DNA from: Prorocentrum cordatum
Taxonomy: Eukaryota; Sar; Dinophyceae; Prorocentrales; Prorocentraceae
Assembly: GCA_963575745.1 (NCBI GenBank)
Contig: CAUYUJ010003046.1
Coordinates: 18,726 to 82,725 of the forward strand
Direction: 5' to 3'
Length of the DNA: 64,000 bases
A program made the position numbers and the translations under genes. Shown one piece after another: positions 30,801 to 41,668 of the stretch (positions within the stretch are counted from its first letter, which is position 1; the number at the start of each line of letters is the position of its first letter). Under the pieces are notes generated by a model, which saw only the letters and a list, made by a program, of their open reading frames with translations, searched no databases and was not told the DNA's origin.

Positions 30801-33054
30801 GAATTCCAGAGATTCCTTCTTTTTTCAAGTTGAGACTCCTAATTACTCCCCATCCGCTTCCTCGAGCCCTATCAAGACTTCGGGGCCACATGCAAACATG
30901 TTTCGGGAATGCTGTTGAACTCTCTGACGCTGTCTTGGCACTCTCTTTGATCGTCTTCGTGTCCTCTTGGCTACCCCTGAAACCATGGTAGTTGAAGCAG
31001 TGGAATTTTAGAATTCCTTACAAAAAGTCACCTCCTGCTGATTTAATCGCTTCGCTCATTCCGCCGGCCCTGGAGCCCTCGTTAAGGCCTCTTCGGGACC
31101 TCTTGGGAGTCTCTTGGGGCTCCTTGGCGGCGTCTTGGGGGACCCCAGGGCCTCTTGGGGGGCTCTTGGGGGCCTCTTGGGACGGGAGGAGGGGTAGTCG
31201 ATTGCGGCTCCCCCATCGGAGGCCACGATCCTCGTGAGGGGTGTTGAAAGATTGCCCGGTCCGGCATCTCTGACCCGGGTCTGCCAGGACCCTGCCGGGG
31301 TACTTCTCGCCCGGAGACCCCCAGGGGCGGCTCCGCGCGCGCGAACTAGAATATTGTTAACCAGTTACCGGAGATCTTAGCACGCCTCTGGCCCGTTGGG
31401 CCGGCGAATTTTTTGCACGAAGACCCCGAGAGGCATCCCAACAGACCGTGGCCTGCATCCAGAAAACCGTCTAACCCACAGCCCAGGCATTGCAACTGGA
31501 AAAAAAGGGAAGTCCCACCGCTCCGCTTTTTTTTTTCTCAAGTTTGTCCCCCCTGTCCACTCTTTGCACAACAGGCCACAGTGAAGGCCCCAGAAATGAA
31601 CGCATGAAGCCTTCGAGGGCCCCAAATCGTTGGATACCGAGCGGCCATTGATGATTTCTGCGTTTCCGCAGTTCCCCCTCCATACGATTCCGAGGCTTGC
31701 GCAGGGCCTCCAAGAGAGTCCCTGGATGCAAGAAACGACAGGGATGATAACCACGAACGGGCGATAGTAATGTATCCCCCCTTAACCCTCTCTATTTTTT
31801 ATCCCCGCCCACAGGCATCTATATGTGGGGGAGGCGCAGGGGCCGCACTTGATAATCACCTGGAAAGTTACGGGGATCGAAGTTGCTATCATATCATGTT
31901 GATTAGCAGCTGCATCAAAAAACGCTGAGCATGGCCGTGATGGTCTCGCCACACCAACTTCCGCAATCACGAGCGTGTGGCAGGGCTGTGGGGTTCTCAC
32001 CAGTTCAGTTTGCCCACGTTACGACCGTGCGGCAGGGCCATGGGATGCACTACAAACATCATCGTCACCACCATCATCATATCATTACCATGTTCAACCT
32101 CCTCCTCCATCATCGTCACCATCATCTTCATCATCATCATAATTTACCTTCCCTGGGAAATCCTTTTTCAATTATCCCCGCGGGAACCGCGAACTTTATT
32201 ATCCCAGGGGGGTTTAGTATCGCGCCTTCAGGGTTGCACCATGTGTTCGCACATCAATAGCTAGAACTTGAGCGCGCGCGAAGCGCAGGCGATGGTTTTA
32301 GTACATACTGGTATTTACGTACACATAATTATACATGTTCAGAGCTCACTTGCAGCAGCACATGTGCCTTCGGCGCCAAAGGTTTACTTCAGCGATAGCC
32401 AGCCACACGATAACAAGTGTGACGTCGACCTTAACGCAGGCCCCTCTTCCACATTCCACACAAAAGAATGTTTCGCGATGCGTGTATACTTTATCCAGGG
32501 GAATGACGATTGACGCATGGGCTCAGCGGACGCCTTAACACCTGCTTGCGGTACAGAGCCGGGCACCATCATCACACGCCAACCCAAGCGTTTTGACCCC
32601 ATCACTATGTGTGACATTGTCCCATCAGCTCCCACCATTGACGGAAACCCTGGGCGCGGGTGGGGGATTACATGGGAAAGCCCGCCTGGGCCGCATGCTC
32701 TGCGACCTGAGGTGGACGCCGCCGATGAAGCACACGATTGAAACAAAACAATTAGAAACGAGCGAAAACCGAGAGTGAGTAAGAATGTCCAGCAAATGCG
32801 ACGACTTGCAACCAGACAGACAAAAACCCACCCCAGAAACACATGGTGCAAGGCCCCGTCAAAGACACATCCACGTTATCCTGCACATGACCTTGTGATT
32901 TCTCATGTGCGTTCGTCTTTGCTAAAGCGATCCGATTAACGTGGAGCGAGCTCACGAACAAATTCTCTCCATATCCCACGCGGATGCACAGGGGAAGGCC
33001 GGGTGGCGACCAGAAACCGAACGGGCTATGGAGTGCTTCGAGCCGCGTACTTTC
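30801..33054. other. Long unassigned stretch, partly lower GC
   Basis: A short CTTGG array lies at 31075-31195 and loose TCA triplets at 32057-32145. Otherwise I see no dispersed repeat and no recognisable gene. An ATG-initiated 74-codon frame at 32517-32741 has no motif. This is the least repetitive part of the window and the best place to look for a divergent gene or exons by transcript mapping. Confidence 0.4.
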
Positions 33055-33224
33055 GGGCGACGAAATCTATACATGTCCACTGCTCCCTGACCATGCCCAT
33101 CTTGAACCCAGGAGCTGTGTATGCGCCCTCCTGGCCAAGCCAGGAGGGCGTGGCGTATACACCGCTGCGGGGTTGAGGATGGGCCTGGCCTGGGAGCAGT
33201 GGATATGTATAGATTTCGTCGCCC
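33055..33224. mobile_element. 170-bp foldback element
   Basis: Outer arms GGGCGACGAAATCTATACAT and CCACTGCTCCC are mirrored by GGGAGCAGTGG and ATGTATAGATTTCGTCGCCC with one or two changes. The middle is a perfect CGCCCTCCTGGC/GCCAGGAGGGCG stem with a 3-base loop. The whole sequence folds into one hairpin. No second copy seen here. Confidence 0.75.
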
Positions 33225-33458
33225 TATACTTGAGAACATGAGACAGGGAAGAAGAAAAGGAGGATGAGGAGGCCGGATGAAGAGGAGAGACGGCGGCGGA
33301 AGCGGATGAGAGATGGCACGCCTGCAGGGGAAGCTGTGGCAGGCACCGCCCCCGATCAAACAGCGCGGCCGGCTCCTGCTCGACCCGTGCTCCTTGCGAG
33401 CCCTGCACGCTCTGTGCTTCGTCTTGCTCTCACCATGCACTTCGCAGATCCCGTACGT
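33225..33458. other. Unassigned sequence
   Basis: No gene or dispersed repeat recognised. Confidence 0.3.
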
Positions 33459-33634
33459 CACCACCCACCAAACCACCCCAACCCAACCCGAAGCCCTCCA
33501 TTTGCCTTCCGTTTCCAGTGGGGGGGGGGTCGGGGAACGTTGGAAGAACACATGGTATCCGTACACCCCCCTCCCCGAAGTTCGGGTCAGATTCGGGTCT
33601 TCGGGTTGGGTTGGGGTGGTCTGGTAGGTGGTCA
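33459..33634. mobile_element. TIR element, CAACCCGAAG family, copy 2
   Basis: Left CACCACCCACCAAACCACCC then CAACCCAACCCGAAG; right CTTCGGGTTGGGTTGGGG then TGGTCTGGTAGGTGGTCA. The centre has a GGGGGGGGG run and TTCGGGTCAGATTCGGGTC. Confidence 0.8.
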
Positions 33635-34764
33635 GTACGCCTGCTGGCGGATGCCTGGGGTCGGCGTGCCCTCTTGCTCGGCGGACCAGAGGCTACCGGC
33701 AGGGGGGGACCGGCTCGGGTGTTGTGAGCATCGGCTCCCGGCCGCCCACTCGTCGCGACTCGGGGCCTCGGCATCTCGACCTGCCCAGTCATGTGCGTTC
33801 CTGTTCTCGAAGAATTGCCGCCAGCTTGGCGGCGACGCATCGCGGATTCCAAGTCCATGTTCCCCCCCACTTTGAGCCGGCCACCCTTTTGATCGTTTCT
33901 TTCAGATGACGACCAGCTTGGCAGGATCGTTGGAAGGCTTCTTCGTTGAGTGCATGATCCTGCTTCGGTGTGAGTGTCTTCCTGCTTCGAGGCTCGTACG
34001 GTCCTCCTGAGTTCTCACATTTTCCGGTGCGTGTCGAAGCCTGGTTTGCCTTCAATGCGTGGTTGGTTCATGTTGTTCATAATCGTTTTTCCGGTTGGCG
34101 TCTGTAGGAGATCGGCGTTTTTGGATGATGTGATTGTTATGCCGTTTTGGGTTTTTGGATGCATGGGCCGCATTCGTGATGGGCGGGAAGTTACACATGT
34201 TGATGCGTTATGTTTTGCGTATTGCCACGACAAGAGTCGCACGTGCCTAAAACAGGATATATTTCCCGAGGCCCTTCGGGCTCGGGGTGTTTAGCAGATA
34301 TTTTCTGAATGTCATATGGGGGGTTGTTGGGCCCGTCTGATCCATGGTCGTAGCCTATACCCTGCGCAAATGCATGCTGGATGTCCCCCTCGTCAGAGAA
34401 GTTGGGATCATGGCAGTCTCCCGCCGATGCTTAGGTGTGAGGTTCGATTTGTATGTGGGCATGTGCCCGTGTCAAGTAGAGGCGATCACGCGTTTCAGAG
34501 TTCCTTTTGGCCGGATTTGGGACGGTTGGGAGATCCGCCGCTGTGTCCATTGGCCCTCCTCCGAAGCGTGTTCGCTCACACGCCGCCCGAGCTGCTCGGG
34601 ACTGCAGGCGGCAGTGCATCCTGTGGTGCAGGCGGCAAGCCAGCTCTGTTGCACGGGCGCCAGGCTTGGGCCCATCCGCGTTCTCTTCGCTCCGCCGCAA
34701 AGTCCGTCCCTCATTTCAGAGGCAGCGCCTGGGGGGACGTGCTCAGGAATGATGTATCGACCCC
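33635..34764. other. Unassigned sequence
   Basis: Moderate GC, no recognised repeat and no credible gene; overlapping frames on both strands lack motifs. Confidence 0.35.
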
Positions 34765-34885
34765 AATCGCCTATTGATCGCCGACCGTTAGCCCACCCCG
34801 CCCAGGAGCGTGTGCATTCGCTATCGGGGGCGTATCGCGTATGCATCGGCGATGTTTCGCTGATTTCAGGTCGATGTTGTTCGCC
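34765..34885. repeat. Dispersed segment shared with 2441-2545
   Basis: TGATCGCCGACCGTTAGCCC, CGCCCAGGAGCGTG, then TATGCATCGGCGATGTTTCG, a fragment of the CGCCGATGC family. Confidence 0.5.
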
Positions 34886-35457
34886 AGCCCCCCACACCGA
34901 ACCTCACCCCTCATCATGTCGGCGTGTGCGATTTCCTTTCGACCCCCAGGTGATAAATTGGCTGATGCTCGGAGACAAGGAAGCCCCGCCTCCGTGCCTT
35001 GATCCTCTCGCTCGTGTATCTTCCACTGGCAGGCCAGCGAGAGAGTCGATCGCTATTGAAAGCTGGACCGCATCAGAAGTGATGTCGACGAGGAGCATTG
35101 CCTCGTGGCACTGATACGCATCGGAGGCCACGTGTCCGTGCAGCCAGAGGGCGCCATGTATGCGGGGCGTCCTGAGGGAAAAGGGTCCACGGTACCTGGG
35201 GACCTTGCCCGGGACAACCCTATTCGTCTCGAATCGTTCTATGTTATTTTTGTTGTTTAGATCTTTTGCGCAGGTGTTGGGGCAATGCGTCCATACCCCT
35301 AGCATGCTGCGTGCACATCGTCAGCAGTCAGTTCGGATCAGAAGAGTCCCGTTGGGGACGAAACGTTCAGTAGCCCGGTACGACAGCAACGTTTCATGAA
35401 CGGGGTGCGATCGTCTTGTTTGACCGTCTGATTTAGACAAGGGACCTTTGTCCTTCC
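34886..35457. other. Unassigned sequence
   Basis: Nothing recognised. Confidence 0.3.
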
Positions 35458-35634
35458 ATGCCTACCAAATGGGTGAGAGTAGATGGGAGCGGAGCATCGC
35501 GACGCATCACCGACACATCTGCGATGCGGCCCGATTTTAAGTCCAAAGTTCTCCACGCCGACGGCGCCGATGCGTCGGCGGTGCGGCGCGACCCCCCGAA
35601 CGGCATTTATTGGGATCCCATCGAGGAGGCCTCC
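35458..35634. mobile_element. TIR element, CGCCGATGC family, copy 3
   Basis: AGTAGATGGGAGCGGAGCAT, GCGATGCGGCCCGATTTTAA, CTCCACGCCGACGGCGCCGA, GTGCGGCGCGACCCC and CCCATCGAGGAGGCCTCC, in the order of copies 1 and 2 but more diverged. Confidence 0.65.
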
Positions 35635-35639
35635 ATTTT

Positions 35640-35885
35640 CTCCAGGGGTCCGTGTCCTTCACGCCGACAAGGGCAGCTCCACTGCTCTTTCGAAGAGAGA
35701 GCGACATGAACAGCGGTCGTTGAAAGTGGGTGTTTTTGGATTCCCAGGTTCCAATCTACTTTAGGTGCCTTCCTACTTCCACGATCGAGTGACTTCACCT
35801 TTTTCCGTCCTCCTCGGGGGGCGGACGGAATCCAATCTGCTTTCAACGCCTTCAGACTTCCTGTTTCTGCCTGCATCTTCTCCCA
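35640..35885. repeat. Dispersed segment shared with 41213-41300
   Basis: CCAATCTACTTTAGGTGCCT and TCCTACTTCC match, inverted, GGAAGGCGCCAAAAGTAGAT at 41219. Nearby CCAATCTGCTTTCAACGCCT is a second, direct copy within this segment. Confidence 0.5.
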
Positions 35886-36109
35886 CCATCCCAAGCCCTG
35901 GGCCCTCATGCCGACAGATGCAGCGTGCGAGGGCGGGGATGGGGCGACCAGCCGGCTCTCGGGCCCGGGGCCTGGAGGAGCGACGGCGCGCTGGGCGGGG
36001 AGGATGTATGTTGGGGGCAGCTCGGGCAGCGCGGGGCGGGGGGCTGCCCCGGGAGCGAGGGGCCGATGTTCCACCACCACCTTCGGTAGCAAGTCATGGG
36101 AGCCTGGTT

Positions 36110-36260
36110 TACCCTTTCAATACCGTCTTTAGCGTCGGCTAGCGTCGATTAGCGTCTGGGTGTCGATGAGAGAACGCCGATTTAGCGTCAGTTAGCGTCG
36201 GTTAGCGTCGATTTAGCGTCGATTAGCGTCGACTAGAGTCGATTAGCGTCGATTCGCAAG
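36110..36260. repeat. TTAGCGTCGA tandem repeat, locus 2
   Basis: About twelve units of TTAGCGTCGA/GTTAGCGTCGG/CTAGCGTCGA with small slips; same unit as 3265-3330. Confidence 0.75.
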
Positions 36261-36998
36261 AGCCGACAAGATGGCATGGGAGGCTCCCATGAGTTGCTAC
36301 CGAAACCACCACCACCACCACCATACTACCATAGGTCCGAGAAGGCGGGGGAGGAGGAGGAGGCTCGAGGAGGAGGACCTCCTCATCCTCCCTTCTCCCC
36401 CGTCCTGCCAATGGTGCAGCGGTAAAGGAAAATTGGCCCATCAGGGAGGGGGGGGCGCGGGGGGGGGGGGGGAGAAACGGGTCGGCGGGGGTGGGGTGGG
36501 GGGCGAGGTGTGGGACAGGAGGTGAGGGCGCCAGAGGAGAAGCGAGGGCCAGAGGAGGGCCAGTTGAGGCAACGGTATAGCTGGCCTTCGGGGGAAGCTC
36601 TTGTCGCCACGTCCAGACGCAGCTGCGACTGCGGCTCGGAAAAAGCGGGCGCCTTGGGACCACTGGCCGACTTTGAGCTGCCGTTGGCTCAGCTCGCCCT
36701 GCTCTGAGAGGGCGAGAATGGTCGACCAAAAAAACATACAAACGACACCACCACTTTCGGCCCTCCATGTTGCGCTACGGCACATCGGGCGCCGCAGCGT
36801 ATACCACGCAGAAACACAAGACGAAACTCAAAGTATTGTAGGCCAGTGCCCGTGGTGCCGTGCGTGGGCTGGTGTGTTTTTTCTGGTCCAAATGGGTGGA
36901 GGTGAGGAAGCGAACGCGAGGAGGGCCGGGGGACGCGGTGAGGGCGTTGGATAAAGGATAAAAGGATGCAGACAAGCAGAACGAGGTGACGGGCAAGA
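36261..36998. other. Unassigned, partly purine-rich
   Basis: A GGGGGGG-rich patch lies at 36448-36505. No gene or dispersed repeat recognised. Confidence 0.3.
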
Positions 36999-37061
36999 AA
37001 AAAGGGGGAGGAGGAGGAGGAGGAGGAGGAGGAGGAGGAGGAGGAGGAGGAGGAGGAGGAA
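36999..37061. repeat. (GGA)n microsatellite
   Basis: Pure GGA triplets, joined directly to a GTAGCGGTATC-family element. Confidence 0.9.
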
Positions 37062-37213
37062 GAGGTACCATACCGCTACTCTTCCTGCGTTTTCGGCATC
37101 TCGGGCCTCCTTGGAGGCCCTCGTCGCCCTCGCTGGATTCGCCTCGAAATCCTGGTCAGCACGCAGCCTGGGAGGTCCAGGGAGTAGCGGTATCGGTTCT
37201 TTTTGGTTTCCCA
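37060..37213. mobile_element. GTAGCGGTATCGGTAC family, copy 2
   Basis: Left AGGTACCATACCGCTACTC, right GGGAGTAGCGGTATCGGTTC, an inverted pair. The centre reads CTCCTTGGAGGCCCTCGTCG and CTGGATTCGCCTCGAAATCC. It has a GGA array on each side. Confidence 0.75.
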
Positions 37214-37432
37214 GAGGAGGAAGAGGAAGAGGAGGAGGAGGAGGAGGAGGAGGAGGAGGAGGAGGAGGAGGGAGGAGGGAGGAGGGAGGAGGGATGAGGA
37301 GGGAGGAGGGGGAGGGGAGGAGGGAGGAGGGAGAGGAGGGAGGAGGGAGGAGGGAGGTGGGAGGAGGAGGAGGAGGAGGAGGAGGAGAGGAGGAGGAGAA
37401 GGAGGAGGAGGCGGAGGAGGAGGAGGAGAAGA
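37214..37432. repeat. (GGA)n array, degenerate
   Basis: GGA triplets with GGGA and GAGG insertions (GGAGGGAGGAGGGAGGA). Confidence 0.9.
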
Positions 37433-37837
37433 AGGCGTTGGATGAGGGCTGAAAACGGGATGTACGCGGGAGGAGGAGCAGGCGGGAGAGCGGGAAATGT
37501 GAGGAGCAGGGGCGGGGGGGCGGGGGCGCGGCGAACGGGGGAAGAGGGGGCACGGGAAGGTTGAGGGAGGCACGGGGAAGCTGGAAACATACTTGCGGGT
37601 TGGGCCGGGTGGTGTTCACTGCTCGAAGTTTCGGGATGTTTTCCTGTCGTCGGGCCATGCCCGACGTGAAACATGGTGCAGCAATTTTTCTAACGCATCA
37701 GCCCCTTGTGTTTTATTTCCAGGGCCTTGCGCGCGTCTGGTTATACGTGCTCCAACTACTCTGTCTGGTGTGCTTCCCACCCGTAGGGGCTCTAGTTTCC
37801 CATAGCAGGTGGACGTGTAGATCCGCTATAGGCCAAC
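37433..37837. other. Unassigned sequence
   Basis: Contains GTCGGGCCATGCCCGACGTG near 37648, possibly a collapsed GTCGGGC-family end pair; no gene recognised. Confidence 0.3.
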
Positions 37838-38212
37838 CCTGGAGGCCTCGCGCGGCGCACAACAGTTGTTCGTTCTAGTCCACACTTCGCCCCGCCAGAT
37901 GTGGAGCGACGTTCGGTCGGGGAAACGTAAGACTCGAGTAAGCCGGAACTCAGCTTTGCCGATTTTTTGTTGACGAGCGCGTCTTGGAGTTTGACGGTCC
38001 CGTTCTCGTGGGACGTCTGCAGCGGAAGCCCGCGTCAAATTTCAGATTGGGTATCGTCATTTTTATCATGGCCCCCGTGGGGCCAACCCGAGTCCCCCGT
38101 ACCCGAGTCTTACGCCTCCCCGATTCAGGTGGCGATTTGGTGACGCCAATCCGACGTGGGTCCGAAGTATACAGTGTCTCAAGTGACCGCGCGAGGCCTC
38201 CAGGATTTTCCT
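37838..38212. mobile_element. TIR element, GGAGGCCTCGCG family, copy 1
   Basis: Left CCTGGAGGCCTCGCGCGGCG, right GTGTCTCAAGTGACCGCGCG then AGGCCTCCAGGATTTTCCTC. Interior fragments CTAGTCCACACTTCGCC and AATCCGACGTGGGTCCGA match copy 2 at 43617-43853. At about 375 bp it is longer than copy 2. Confidence 0.65.
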
Positions 38213-38325
38213 CTTCAGATGCGAGGGAGCGGCTGCACGGGCCGCGGGCAGGACGGCAACAACTGGGAGCGCACTGGTGTTCCACCAGGCTGCCTGCGCG
38301 CATCTCTGTTACCTCTCGAAGAAGA

Positions 38326-38380
38326 AAACATAAACATAAACTTGTGGCGCTCCGCGCGGAGCGCCAAACGTTTATGTGTA
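38326..38380. mobile_element. CATAAACATAA family, minimal copy
   Basis: AACATAAACATAAACTTGTG, then the perfect palindrome GGCGCTCCGCGCGGAGCGCC, then AAACGTTTATGT. Only 55 bp: the two ends with the centre deleted. Confidence 0.65.
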
Positions 38381-38456
38381 TGTGGTTGTTTCTTCTTACC
38401 TCATCTTCACCATCTACTCCTCGCGTTTTCTCCATCGCCATTCATCATCAACGTCG

Positions 38457-38521
38457 TTTGCATCATCATCATCATCACGACCACCACCATCATCATCATC
38501 ATCCTCATCATCATCACCGTC
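38457..38521. repeat. (TCA)n microsatellite
   Basis: CATCATCATCATCAC and CACCATCATCATCATCATCC triplets. Confidence 0.85.
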
Positions 38522-38539
38522 TTCCAGAGTAAGGTTATC

Positions 38540-40271
38540 GGCGCTACTGCTTCTGGATGTGAGGCGAGAGTGCTCAGGCGGGACCAGGAACAGGAGCTCG
38601 ACTTCGTGGCCGTTCGTTACGCGAGTTCTCGGTGCAAGGGCATTGCGATACACCGACAGTTGAACGATGAGGGAGAGGAAGAGCGTATGAAGGTCACGAC
38701 CATATGGGCGGAAGTTGTTTGGAAGGAAATTCCAGTCGTCCCTCGAGTGTCGAATTCGTCGTTCGAGGCCTGCGACACTACCGAGCTCTCGCTCGCCGCC
38801 CCCATCAGCACGTTCAGGAGCTCGCGGCTGTCTGTGGAAAGGCTACGTTTGAGAATGTGGCGCCACAGCAGTTCTCCCGGGCTCCAGCGTGTTCCCCTGC
38901 GGCCACCCCGAAAGATCGCACCGACCCATGTGCCCTGCAGTTCAAGTTTGATATGTTCTATTTGCGTAAGCTCGAGAGGGGCTCCGATGTCCTTCATGAT
39001 ATAGTTTGCGACTTCCTGGTGGTCTTCATGGCCCCCGAGTTGCGCAGGTTTTTGAAAGTCTCTGTGAAACGACTCAGAAAGCTCTGGCCCGAGGCCCCGA
39101 CGATGGCCCCCACAAGGCGGTATGAGGTCCAGGAGTGTTTCGAGGGAGGACATTCGTGTACCTTACTCAACGGCGAGGGTCTGGAGTGTGGCAAGAGGTG
39201 TCGCACGATACATGCACTGCGCGCGCATCAGACACACAGTGGAGGGGGGAAGCACAGGCAACTCAACACGTTTACCAAGGGCACGGTGACAAATCAGTGC
39301 CTGTCGTGCGCATCCACATTGGACTGTCGTCGCACAGCCATCAACCGTATCACCGCAGCATATAGCCATGGGAGGGGCATTTCCAATACGTCGACGCGAA
39401 TTGCCCCTGTGGTGCATCCGCAGCAGGCTGCTTGCCCAGAGACAGAGTGCGCAGTGGAGTTCGCGGACCCTTTTTCCCACCACAGCAGCACCTCGCAGAG
39501 TCCCATCTCCCGCTATGTCGTCCGCGCGTCGTGGCCGCAGGCGCTCCCAGAGATGGTGCCGAGCCATCACGCAAGAAGGCCGTGGGGGGGAACCAACGGA
39601 GGAGCAGTTTCACCGGGCAGCCGGGCAACAGACGGACAGAGGAAATAGGACCCCAAGATTTTGGACACGACCGAGTTGGACGGCGATCTGATAGCGGTCC
39701 AGACCATGCAGCTGTACCCCCCCGTCATGGCGCAGCTCATCCCCAACATCAGCGCTGGGACAGAGGCAAGTCGAGCCAATCGAGCTGAAGACTCTCTGAT
39801 GCCGTCGGGCATGCAGGCGGCGGTGAAGGCGAAGGGTCGCACCAAGGCGTGGGTCCGCGCAGCCGAGTCGCACAGGTCGAGTCGACCCAAGGCCGAGACA
39901 TAGCAGAATCTCAAGGAGAAGGGCACCATCTCAGTGGGGTAATACGCGGGGCGCTGGGGGGTCTGATCGCGGAGTGCAACGCGGTGGGACGAGCCAGCCA
40001 GCAGCATTTCGAAGATTTGGGCAATGCTCAGGGCGCCCTCGCGATCTACTGGCTGGGAAAGGTCGCGTCTCTAGCCACTATGATGGTCTGTCACAAGGAG
40101 GGCGAGGTGAAGCTCGTGCAGTCTTTCATCTCGAGTCTCAACATGGCTCCAGCACTTGCGGCTCTCATCCAGGTGGGGGCAGATTACAATCAAGGAGCGG
40201 CCCCGATGGTCCACATGGAGCGTCTGATCCACACGGGGTTGCGCGATCTCGAGAGTTTCACACAAGACTGA
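38540..40271 (+). pseudogene. 3' remnant of a second non-LTR retrotransposon
   Basis: Several protein-like segments lie in successive frames. First, LRRDQEQELDFVAVRY (~38573) and LRHYRALARRPHQHVQELA (~38770) resemble the region after the RT fingers and palm in dinoflagellate LINEs, judged from memory. Then CGKRCRTIHALRAHQTH (~39187-39240) gives C-x3-C-x8-H-x2-H, followed by GGGKH, VTNQCLSC and a second, incomplete finger. Downstream, LIAVQTMQLYPPVMAQLIPN and HFEDLGNAQGALAIYWLGKV end at TGA near 40271. Changes of frame and an in-frame TAG at 39901 show decay. No RT catalytic box is present, so this is 5'-truncated, as is usual for LINE copies. It differs in sequence and tail structure from the element at 18197-24861. 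Confidence 0.5.
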
Positions 40272-40399
40272 AGCGGCCCCAGATGTGAGAAAGGAAAGGA
40301 GCGAGGAGCGATCGGCTCGTGCAGAGCCTGGGCCGCGCAGCCAGCAGGCCGATCCCTGACACCCCTGCGTCTGCCCCCCCTCGGGCCTCCTTCCTCCTG

Positions 40400-40560
40400 T
40401 CAGAGCGTGAATTACCTACCCCGCTTTCGCTTCCAGGCAAATCCAAACCATACCACGCGCCTCCTCGTCAAGCGGCCTGACCAGTACAGGCTGCAATTTG
40501 GCATCGTTTGGTATCTCTTGGAAGCGAGGGTGGTCAAAAGCGAGGTAGGTTTGTTTTCCC
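40400..40560 (+). mobile_element. CCGCTTTCGCTTCCAGG family, copy 1
   Basis: TCAGAGCGTGAATTACCTAC, CCGCTTTCGCTTCCAGGCAA at the left; TTGGAAGCGAGGGTGGTCAA and AAGCGAGGTAGGTTTGTTTT at the right (inverted AAACCTACCTCGCTT). Copies lie at 41051-41213 (minus) and 50045-50208 (plus). I count three differences from the latter over about 155 bp, so transposition was recent. Confidence 0.8.
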
Positions 40561-40714
40561 CTTATCCTGGCCCTCTCTCGCCCTTCGCTCCCAGTGCAGA
40601 GCCGGGCAGAGAGAGGCCAGGTGCAGCCTCCTCACGCAGGGCATCCGAGGCTTTTGCCACTCGCCGCCCCCGCGCCTGGTGGAGGCGAGCCGGTCCGCCT
40701 CGGGGGGCCGGGTG
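40561..40714. other. Unassigned sequence
   Basis: Short spacer between two TIR elements; nothing recognised. Confidence 0.3.
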
Positions 40715-40871
40715 TCAGGAGGAAGAGAAACACACAGACATAATGAATCGTCGATCCCCAGAAAATGTAGGAAAATATGGGAAATGGGGGGGGAGACAGA
40801 GACCCAGAACAGATGGGAAAATATAGGGGAGTAGTTTTATTTGTGCCTACTTGTTTGTGTGTCCCAGTTCC
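40715..40871. mobile_element. AAACACACGGACAC family, copy 4
   Basis: Left TCAGGAGGAAGAGAAACACA, core GATCCCCAGAAAATGTAGG and AAAATATGGGAAATGGGG, right TTGTTTGTGTGTCCCAG. Confidence 0.75.
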
Positions 40872-41050
40872 CCTTCCAGGTGGGGGAGGGCGGGCCCCGA
40901 GCGGCAGGTGACCAGGGGGTGGGCCCCGCGAGTCGCGGGAGCCGCTGACAAGCAGCCGGCATGCCGACGCTCGCTCCCCCGTCTTCTTTTCCTCTCGCGT
41001 CGAGCTCTGTCTCTCTCTTTCTGCTGCCCCCCCCCCGCCCCCTTTCTTCG

Positions 41051-41213
41051 GGGGAAAATAAACCTACCTCGCTTTCGACCACCCTCGCTTCCAAGAGATA
41101 CCAAACAATGCCAAATTGCGGCCTGTACTGGTCATGCCGCTTGACGAGGAGGCGCGTGGTATGGCTTGGTTTTGCCTGGAAGCGAAAGCGGGGGAGGTAA
41201 TTCACGCTCTGAG
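41051..41213 (-). mobile_element. CCGCTTTCGCTTCCAGG family, copy 2
   Basis: Reverse-complement arrangement: GGGGAAAATAAACCTACCTC at the left and AGGTAATTCACGCTCTGAG at the right. Lies 490 bp from copy 1 in inverted orientation. Confidence 0.8.
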
Positions 41214-41300
41214 AAGCAGGAAGGCGCCAAAAGTAGATTGGGACTTGCGGATGCAGAGATTTCTCCTGTCAACGACCAGCGGGAATCCATATCCAGGGCA
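41213..41300. repeat. Dispersed segment shared with 35640-35885
   Basis: AAGCAGGAAGGCGCCAAAAG, TAGATTGGGACTTGCGGATG and TCAACGACCAGCGGG match the other locus in reverse complement. Confidence 0.5.
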
Positions 41301-41571
41301 TCTCGGAATTTCGGGCTCACGTCCCCAGACAACCCAGCTCGGCCTGTGTGCATATCCACTGCGCTTCGGCCTTTTGGCGCCCCTTCCCAGAGAGTCCAAG
41401 ACGCTCCGATTTCTGGCAAGCAGAGCCGTCACTCCTGTGGCCCGCGAGGGGCCAGGTGAGGTGGAACGAGGGCCCCCGTGCCCGTGCGAGCGCGAGCGCT
41501 GGCACGGCGGTGAGCAGGAGCTGCTGGCCCTGGGGAGGGCGCGCTTCCCGCCCCGCCCACCTCGTATTCCT
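41301..41571. other. Unassigned sequence
   Basis: No gene or dispersed repeat recognised. Confidence 0.3.
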
Positions 41572-41668
41572 CCTTCTCCTCCTCCTCCTCCTCCTCCTCC
41601 TCCTCCTCCTCGTATTCCTCCTCCTCCTCCTCCCTCCTCCCTCCTCCTTCTCCTTCTCCTCCCCGCGA
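41572..41668. repeat. (TCC)n microsatellite
   Basis: TCC triplets with two TCGTATTCC interruptions. Confidence 0.9.

Noticed and set aside
34344-35114. 256-codon plus frame
   Set aside because: Runs across a fragment of the CGCCGATGC family and has no domain pattern.
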